Below, piece by piece: positions 55,397 through 64,000 of a stretch of DNA of 64,000 nt. This DNA is from Catenaria anguillulae PL171 (lineage: Eukaryota; Blastocladiomycota; Blastocladiomycetes; Blastocladiales; Catenariaceae). Within the stretch, counting starts at the first letter, position 1. Each line of letters starts with the position of its first letter. Position numbers and translations under genes: made by a program. The stretch is taken from assembly GCA_002102555.1 (NCBI GenBank), contig MCFL01000003.1:434001-498000 (forward strand), given 5' to 3'. The notes beneath the pieces were generated by a model, which was not told where the DNA came from, made no database searches, and was given only the letters and a program-made list of their open reading frames with translations.

Positions 55397-58077
55397 TCAA
55401 AACCCATGGCTCTTGATCAAGTCCTTGGCGGTACCGTTACCGGCGTCTGATCCGCCGTTCTTGGACCGATTGTTGCGCGGAGCACCGCGGGCAGATGTGG
55501 CCCGCTGGGAGCCGACAAAGTTTGGGTTGGTCGGATCGAGCATGGACGGATAGGGAGACTGGGCGCTCGCTGGTGGCGGGCGGATCTCCTGGCCGGCAAT
55601 GAAGGCGGGGGATCCGTACATGGCCAGATGTACGTCCACAGACCGGGAACGGACCAAGTTACCTTGTGAATGGCCGACACCAAGGCGGCCGCCGTCAGGA
55701 GGCGCGACTGGATAATGGGACATGGTCGACGACGGGTAATGGTACAGTTGACCGGGCATGGGCGGTAGCGGCGGTTGTGCGCCGTGCTGCACTTGCGGTG
55801 ATGGAACCGGGGCTTCAAACGAACGGCCGTACGTCAACGATGCGCGCGAGGGAGCAATGGAACCGCGACGAGGCGGTGGCGATTGACCCACAAACGACCC
55901 AGCATAAGACGCAGTCGATGGGGAACCCGCTTGGTATGGAATGTGCATGGGGGACGAAGATCCAGACCCATACGACGACGCTTGTGACATCATCGACAAG
56001 TGGTGCGGGTGCGCTTGGTGGGACGATGAATGCACCGAGCGGAACGACATGGCCGATGGGGACGACGGCGGGCCAACGGTATGGGTGGGTGTGACAAGCG
56101 ATTGCACCAACGACGCACTACCGCGACGGCCCCAATTTGTTGGCGATGGATTCGAGCCAAGAGACGCACGCGGACCCATGTTGGCGAGCATGAGAGGTTC
56201 GGGAGTGCCATGACGGCGGACACCTCCATTCTGCAAATTGGTAATGGCATGCTCGATGGCCTCGACCCACCTGGCGCGATCCTCGATGGTGGTGGTGGCC
56301 AAAACCACCGACCTGTTGTTGGCCACAATGTGGAACGGGAAGACTTGGTCCACGGTCGTGGGCGTCGGTGAGCCGAGAATCGTAACACCACCCTTGGGCT
56401 TTGCAGAACCGGTCTGGTCATCCACAGATTTGACCCACGCCTCCCAGAGGTCAACCTCCTCCTTGAACTCGTACAGCGCACCGTCCTTGGACCTCTTTGT
56501 AATCACCAAAAGGTCGGTGAAGAGGAACACAATGCGGCGGTCTGCAGACATGAGCATGGGCAAGAGCAACTCGCCCTGGAGCAAAAACCGACGTGCTGGG
56601 GTCACAAGGACCGGGAATGTTGCTGGACGGCCAACCACCTTGGACGCGATTTCAATCACCTTCTTGCGCTCTTCAAACTTGCGCAATTCGTCATTAATAT
56701 GATCAGCAATTTGGCGCACTTTGGTGACGCAGAGCGTCAAGTCGGCATAGTCTGGGTGCGATTCGGCCGTGTAGTGAACGAGTTGCTCGAGCAACAAAAT
56801 GTACCGAGGAATGCGTTGAATGGGCAAGATGAGGAACGAGAGGATTTGGAGCCCCTTGAACCGTGGATGGTTTTCAGCGGCGGTGATAATACGATTCATG
56901 TCGGACGAGGATTTACGGCACCGAGTCAATGTTTCGACGGCGTTGGCGTACATGGACATGTACAATTGGTACATCTGCGCACAAAGACAATCGATGCGAC
57001 GGTGTATGGTTAGTACACACGGGATCGTGGAGAGAAGGTCCACTGGGAGTGCTCCAGAATATACCTTGAGGAACGGCACAATCGTCATGAACATGTCCGA
57101 GATCTTTGTGTCGTTGGTCCACACCGAGTGACTGTACGGTCGCCAAGTTTTCCAACGGGTCAGCGTTGAGACATGAGCACAGATCAAATCGTGCACAGAA
57201 AAGGTACCGTTCACGCAATCCGTCCAACAAAGTGACGTGCAATCCGCGAATCTCCTCAACGTTGCAAAAGATCTTGTTGAGGTCCTCGCCCGTGTAGCCG
57301 AGTTTCTTGGCGTTGCTGCCCGAGAGCAGCTCGCGCAAGGGGAGTACCACCAGTTCCACCAACGATGTCAACATTTCGACGTACGTGCCTTCCGTGTTGA
57401 CGATTTCGGCGACAGCTTTTGCCCGATTCCGCTCCATGCGTTGCGCTGTAATTGACACAGACATGATGTCGTGAGACATGTGTGCAACACAACAGACGCG
57501 TCAGTGTGCACCAAAAAGCAGCAAGTTACGAACCCTTTGACTCATCGGCGACCGACACCCCGTAGTAAGAGTCAAAGATGGCATCCAACTCATCTGAGCC
57601 GTCTTGTGAACTCCACCCTTTCCCCTCGTCACCCTCTGCGGCTGATGCGCGAGTTGGTGATTGATCCGAGTCGTAGCCCTTGTACGAGACGTGCAGGTCG
57701 CCGAGCATTTGCGACAGGTAATCGTCGGGCGAAATGTGCGCAGTCAACGGGCGACTTGTTGTGGATGGATTTGGCGAGGGCGGAATGGGGCCGTACAGGC
57801 CGGAAAGGCCACGGGCAGAGTCGGCGCCTTCGGAAGCGGTGCTTGAACGGGTACGATCGAGAGCGGGCGAACGCGAGCCAAGGCCTTCGTCGTCGGGCGA
57901 TGTCGCGGATGTACTTGTGGTTGACAAGTGTCTTGGCGATTCGGTTTTGGGCGAGTCGGGTTGCTTTTGCTTTTCCTCGCGCTTCTTTTTCAGGTCGGGC
58001 GCAAACATCATGTATGCATGACCTGCAGCGGCGATGCCGCCCACTCCTCCAACACCATTCATGAGGAAATCGGCCAT
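55397..58077 (-). CDS. Rho guanine-nucleotide exchange factor (DH-PH)
   Basis: Four exons, 58077-57534, 57445-57208, 57131-57065 and 56974-55397, in phase, give 808 residues. An acidic/Ser-rich N-terminus of about 180 residues precedes the DH domain (RMERNRAKAVAEIVNTEGTY, RERHSVWTNDTKISDMFMTI, FLKMYQLYMSMYANAVETL, LILPIQRIPRYILLLEQL), with the conserved PIQRIPRY helix. A PH domain follows (RRFLLQGELLLPMLMSADRR, IVFLFTDLLVITKRSKDG, DRARWVEAIEHAITNL). The C-terminal 300 residues are Ser/Pro/His/Gly-rich. DH-PH proteins activate Rho/Rac/Cdc42 GTPases; the exact GTPase cannot be read from sequence. Rac activation is also needed by NoxA-type oxidases, two of which are in the window. Confidence 0.93.
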
Positions 58078-60335
58078 GGTTGCAAGTCAAGGGTTGCGTG
58101 GTGCCGTGGGGAAAGGGAAAGAAAGGAAATGGTACAGACGGGGCGATAAGCTTGGCGTGGCACAAAATGTGGTCCAGCCGAACGACGCAATGGCAATGGA
58201 AATGGGGTTGCTACGGAATACCGGTACAGGGCGGAATGTCAACGTGAGCGTAAGCACATGTGGGGTGCATTAATGCAAATCCCGTGCAAAGGCGTACGTG
58301 TGGATGATACTGCAGCAATCAGAGTGCTGCACGGCGCTCGAGGAGAAGCCGAGGTCCGGATGGTTTGCGGGGGATTGAAACGGGCAGAGCCAATTGGGTG
58401 GAGCAGCACAGCTGGTCACAATTGAGAGCAATGGGGGCGGGCGAGGCGAGCGACAAATAGATGGTTGGATCAACAACAGTTGCGCGCGAGACAAGCGAGA
58501 CAGTTGAAGAGGTTGAAGAGGGAACGGCAGTCGGACTCGCGAGGGGGGAATGGACTGAACAAATACCAAAACAGGTCGACCCGGGCGATAGCAAAGATAA
58601 TAAAAGTCCGGGATGGGATACCAAGATGAGATCACGAAAAAATACTGGGCGGTGGTGGTGGGATATTGATGTGGCCCACGGGGTGCGGTTGGATTGTTTG
58701 CAACCGAATGAGAGCAGATCGAGAGCAGACGCAGCTGAGGTTCCTTTGTTTACTTGAAGCCGAGCGCCTGGCGTTGCTGGGCGGCCCCGAGAAGGTGACT
58801 GATGAGGGACAATAGAGGGAGAGAGGACGGTGTGAGGACCGTGGCCCATGCAACGCAACAAGGATTTCAGCCCAGCAGAGTCTCACTCGTTGCGAGATGA
58901 TTGATAGGAAAGAGGTGGATCAAACCCCCCAAAAAGGAAGGGCTGAAGGATCATGCAAGGCTCAGCGTTAGGAATCGGCGCGTCATGTGTTCTTCGAGCG
59001 TTGGCTTGATTTTTTGCGCACACCACCGCCTCGACCGCCACGAATCATCGTCAGGCATTCATGCATGATGCGCTCAATGATTGACCGGTCCTGTGCAGCC
59101 GCAAGAACAGTGCAAAACAGAGACTGTTTCATACTCGTGCGGTACAGTTGAACGCAATTGACCCGACGGTGGCAGCCACATCCGCCCTCCTTCCACCGCT
59201 CTGATCTATCCTAGGGGCAAAGTGTGCTAGTGCGGACAGAATCGCTCGCCCCATCTCTCCCCAAACTGCCGGCCGGTCCCAGGCCACATTGGCGCAAGTC
59301 TCTCGGTCAGCACTCGACAGCAGCTAGTTTGGGTGTGGTGTGTGAACGCCGCCGGCCATGACACATGGCGTACCATCTTCATGATTCCTTCCCCTTGGTT
59401 CCATCGCACTGTCGCTGGTGCGGCGCAAGCTAAGCCTCCGTGATTCATGCTTCGGCTTCGACATGATTCGCTCGGCAAAAGTGGAGATTAGCCCGTGTTT
59501 CACCCTCGGCGCCACAGACGCCAGGTGTGGCGTCACGCCAAGTCGTCATCATGCGATCTCTGGAAGTCATGCGAGAACTCACACCTTGTCGGATCCATTT
59601 TTTCGCACGTCCCTGTAGATTTGCAAGTAACGACATCCTACGAGAACCTGCGCTCCAAGGCAAATTCAACATGTGTTTCTGACTGGTGCTGGCCCTGCTC
59701 TGTACCTCTGTGACGAACCGAACGAGCCGCTGGTCTGCCTCGATCGAATGGTCCCAATACCTACTATAACTGACCATGTCGGGGCGAGGAGCGGTCTTCC
59801 TGATATGGGACCGGGGACTTGTTGATTGGCTAGAGATTGTCAATTGGCAATCGATCTGTCCAGCGCCACTTTGTCTCACACGTTGGAAAAAAGAGCAATT
59901 CGATAAATACACACACAGGCACACAACAAGCTTCACCTAGACAAGTGCTCGTGAATTCAGACCGATTGCGTTACAGTAGCTGCATTGTTGTGAAAACCGT
60001 CTACATATTTACATTTTTCGATCGCAGGTCTGAAATGTGTGTTGAAACGTCATATGCGGGAAGAAATGATGCCATCAAATGTATGTACTTGCCACGGTTC
60101 GATCGACAACGCTTGATCGTCGACCCCGTGAAACCTGGCGGCAAGTGAAAATGGCACAACCCAAGGGAATAATAATAAGGGCAACCTGACGATTTGCAAG
60201 CTATGCATTGACTCAGTGCAGTCGACTCTCCGGCATCGCATGTAGCCTCAAGTCTGATGCACCTCACACTCCCGTTCCCAGCCCTGACTTACAGACTTGC
60301 CTCCGATCACAGACCAACGTCAATCCTCCCTCAAC
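58078..60335. other. Long intergenic region RhoGEF - ADA2
   Basis: About 2.2 kb between divergent genes. Most of it shows no coding signal. One short minus-strand stretch, 58983-59211, follows a good acceptor and looks coding (listed separately). Minus frames at 58319-58861 and 59445-59936 have no recognisable features. Confidence 0.4.
58983..59211 (-). CDS. Possible small gene or terminal exon, basic Cys-containing peptide
   Basis: After a CCCCTAG acceptor at 59212-59218, one frame runs 75 codons to a TGA at 58983-58985. It begins DRSERWKEGGCGCHRRVNC, continues through SLFCTVLAAAQDRSIIERIM and ends in a basic RGGRGGGVRKKSSQRSKNT tail. It also contains an internal Met at 59132 that would give a 49-residue protein. 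The amphipathic helix and basic tail look more protein-like than surrounding frames. No upstream exon with matching phase was found and no family is recognised. Confidence 0.22.
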
Positions 60336-62169
60336 ATGACCGTGACGCACCGCAAGCAATTTGGCGCGCGATATCTGTGCGATGCCTGTCGCAAAGACGT
60401 GAGCGACATTGCACGCATCGCCTGCGCCGTCTGCGAGGACTTTGACCTGTGTGTCGAGTGCTTTGCCAGCGGAGTTGAGGTCGCTCAGCACAAAAACAAC
60501 CACCCATACCGGGTCATGGAAACGCTCACGTTCCCAGTGTACGAGTACAGCTGGAATGCCGAAGAGGAGCTGCTCATGATGGAGGGATTCGAAAAGTATG
60601 GCATGGGAAACTGGTCCGATGTGGCCGAGCACATTGGGACAAAGACGCCGGCCATGGTCGAAGAGCACTACTACAATGTGTTTGTGAATTCGTCACGTTG
60701 GCCGTTACCCGTACGTTTTGCTGATATCTCGCCTTCAGATTGTGTTCTTCACGTCATTCGAAAATCATATAGGAGGACGACATAGAGTTTCCACGTGAGC
60801 CCATTCCTCGCCGGCGGCCACCAGCGCTTGGAACCTGTACGCTCGCTGCGTTCACGATGCTTAGCAGGTTTTCGCTCACTCTTTTTTTTTTTTTTCTCCT
60901 TGTGCTCCGTTCCATGTAGCCAACCCCCTCACCGTCGATCCAGTCAAGAAATCGAAACCCATTAGCTCGACACCATGCAATCACGATATTGCCGGGTACA
61001 TGCCGGGACGAGGCGAATTCGACCAGGATTACGGTGACAACTTGGACGAGGCGTGCGTCAAGGAACTCGTGTTTGACGACAAGGACTCGGAAGACGACAA
61101 GCGTACGATTGTTTTGTTTACCCTATGCCATGGAATCCACTTGATTGACCATGTCTTTGCGCATTACTTGTAGAACTCAAACTCATGATCATGGACATTT
61201 ACAACGACAAGCTGGACCGCAAGGCCGAGCGCAAGCGGTTTGTCTTTGATCGAGGTTTGCAAGAGTACAAAACCGTATGTTGTCCTTTCAGTGTCTGTAC
61301 TTGTTGCCGCTGGAAACGTAGCTCAGTTTGCTCGTTTTCACGTGCAGGTCCAAGCCGAGGAGCGCAAGATGAATGCCGAAGACAAGGCCATGCTAGCTCA
61401 ACACAAGGTCTTTGGCCGGTTCCAAACACCAAGCGACTTTGATTTGTTGATTCATGGGTTCAAAGGTTCGTTTTCAACGCCTGAAATTGTTTCCTGGGCA
61501 CGCAATAACGCCAGTTCTGCTCTCGTAGTTGAAGCCGAGCTGCGAGCCAAAGTCGAGCGACTGCAAGAATACCGCCGCGCAGGGCTCACGACATTTGATC
61601 AAGCTCGGCTGTACGAAGACAACCGCCCAAAACACAAAAACAACAAGCCCGTCACCGCGTATATGCCGCCACCACCTCCACTCCCCGAAATCGTGCTTCG
61701 AACGACACCTCGGGTCCCAACCCGCCGCGCGAGCACCTTGCCCGCGGCTGCCGCATCCGCCGACTCCAACGGCGACATGAGCACGCCTGATGCGCCATCC
61801 TCTTCCTCTGCCGCCGGCACCTCCGCGTCTTCCAACCCGACCGCGTCGTCCAGCAAGCCTTTGCGCCGCCAGCCACGGCCCATCGATATCAGTAATGCCG
61901 ACGGCGTTGAAATGCTCGACCCAGAGGAACGCGCCCTGTGTAGTCAATTGCGGCTGCTGCCGCGGTCCTACTTGGTATTCAAGCACAAGCTGCTGGCCGA
62001 GGTGCAGCGACGCAATGGCGCACCGATCAAGCGCAGGGAGGCGAGGCAGTTTTGGGCAGTGGACGTGAACAAGACGTCAAAGATTTTCAATTTCTTTGTG
62101 GATCGTGGGTGGATTCCAGATGATGGGCGCCAGAGTACCAGGACGCGAGGACATGAGGGAGAGGCGTAG
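60336..62169 (+). CDS. ADA2: SAGA/ADA coactivator subunit Ada2
   Basis: Six exons, 60336-60710, 60773-60794, 60920-61102, 61174-61274, 61348-61465 and 61529-62169, in phase, give 479 residues. An N-terminal ZZ zinc finger (YLCDACRKDVSD, ACAVCEDFDLCVECFASG, HKNNHPYRVME) is followed by a SANT domain (SWNAEEELLMMEGFEKYGMG, NWSDVAEHIGTKTPAMVEEH). The linker has the Ada2 hallmark HDIAGYMPGRGEFDQDYGD and MDIYNDKLDRKAERKRF. A C-terminal SWIRM domain (LCSQLRLLPRSYLVFKHKLL, RREARQFWAVDVNKTSKIFN) ends the protein. Ada2 stimulates the Gcn5 histone acetyltransferase in SAGA. A Pro/Ser/Ala-rich insert precedes SWIRM. Intron 2 contains a T-run at 60882-60895. Confidence 0.96.
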
Positions 62170-62790
62170 GGTGGGCGGCAGTGACTGGGCTACCCGGGCT
62201 ATGCGCAGTCGCGAATGTCACAGGAATGTACATACAATTCTTTTCACTTGGGCCGAAAATCCGCTTGTACACATGTTCTTGAGCTGGTTCTGTTTATATT
62301 ATCGAGAAACAGGAAAGCCAAATGGTGGGTGCAAGAACAAGAGCGTGGTTATGGAGAGCATATTGCATAGACAACAAGACGCCCAAACAATTTAGGGACA
62401 GCGAGGACTGGTACGAGGACATGAGGTGCAAGTGGAAGATGAGGGAAATGAAAGCACTTGAACGGGTGTAGGATGGACACGATGTGAGAATCAAGACAAG
62501 GCACACAGCCTGGAAACCAAAAACGAAAGACACAACCAAGAGAATATCAAAATGGGGTCGGGGGAACACTCGCCAGCCAATGCAACGTAAGGAGCAAATG
62601 ATATCAAGCGCATTTTTCGCGCAAGTGTAGGTTGGGGAAGAGGCACGACGAGATCACAAGAAAGCGATGTGGGATAGGTGGGGGATGGCAGCAAAACGGT
62701 GGGAATGTCTGGGAATGTTCTTGATGTATACGAGGGACGAGGGCGAGAGGAGAGAGCGGGAAAAGGACTTGTATGGCTAACCAATGCCGT
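62170..62790. other. Convergent 3' intergenic region ADA2 - G-alpha
   Basis: About 620 nt between convergent stops. It is purine-rich on the plus strand in its right half, consistent with the 3' UTR of the minus-strand G-alpha gene. No gene is seen. Confidence 0.4.

Positions 62791-64000
<1,210 letters not shown>

Noticed and set aside
58319-58861. 180-codon minus-strand frame upstream of the RhoGEF
   Set aside because: Low-complexity Ser/Pro composition, no splice logic and no motif.
60882-60895. T-run as a terminator
   Set aside because: It lies inside an ADA2 intron just before the acceptor and serves as a polypyrimidine tract; Pol III-type termination is not implied without an RNA gene.

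Overview
This window is eukaryotic nuclear DNA, very probably from an early-diverging fungus. It is GC-rich and gene-dense, on both strands. Most genes are split by introns of about 45-105 nt (a few 250-350) with GTACG/GTATG/GTTCG donors and YAG acceptors. Fungal markers are an adenylate cyclase of the Ras-association + LRR + PP2C + cyclase type, a SAM + RA + kinase STE11-type MAPKKK, homoaconitase (LYS4, alpha-aminoadipate lysine pathway), a PMT2-type protein O-mannosyltransferase and NoxA-type oxidases. An intact RTEL1 helicase, missing from yeasts, argues for a chytrid, blastocladiomycete or similar early lineage. That placement is inference; no species is named.

Layout: partial KNH1-like secreted Gly/Asn-rich protein (<1-666, -); GDA1 (1112-2875, +); two tandem NADPH oxidases (3132-4880 and 5955-7765, -); CYR1 (about 8627-14427, -); STE11 (14899-17641, -); COX12 (18268-19097, +); SPB1 (20110-22697, +); F-box/LRR protein (22953-25503, -); small multi-pass membrane protein (25762-26691, -); HDDC2/YGK1-like phosphohydrolase (27319-28149, +); C2 protein (28305-28895, -); YIH1/IMPACT (29223-30314, -); FAM210/DUF1279 protein (30685-31488, +); RTEL1 (31842-35952, +); LYS4 (36105-38345, -); NUP98/NUP116-like nucleoporin (38978-42410, -); an unrecognised interrupted reading frame (about 42796-43815, +); SAM synthetase (45638-47143, +); a disordered single-pass protein (47715-50312, -); PMT2 (50931-53494, +); an SDR oxidoreductase (53744-54640, -); a DH-PH RhoGEF (55397-58077, -); ADA2 (60336-62169, +); and a partial G-protein alpha subunit (62791->64000, -).

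Functionally this is mostly housekeeping, but signalling genes are strikingly well represented: adenylate cyclase next to a STE11 MAPKKK, two Nox enzymes, a RhoGEF and a G-alpha. In fungi these families belong to the cAMP, MAPK and Nox pathways. No prokaryotic features, CRISPR arrays or intact transposons were seen.

The most important technical result is that five otherwise excellent genes (CYR1, F-box/LRR, RTEL1, LYS4, NUP98) are each broken by one or two single-base deletions, about eight in total and all of the same sign. Exon phases close only if one base is restored at each point. This looks like residual deletion errors in the assembly rather than biology. The most interesting biological observations are the tandem Nox pair with equal 502-residue products and one differing intron, an SDR intron that can be retained in frame between the catalytic Tyr and Lys, the domain-complete RTEL1 with a C-terminal RING, and the 17-nt microexons of COX12. 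All exon boundaries were read by eye and checked for phase; none is backed by transcript data.
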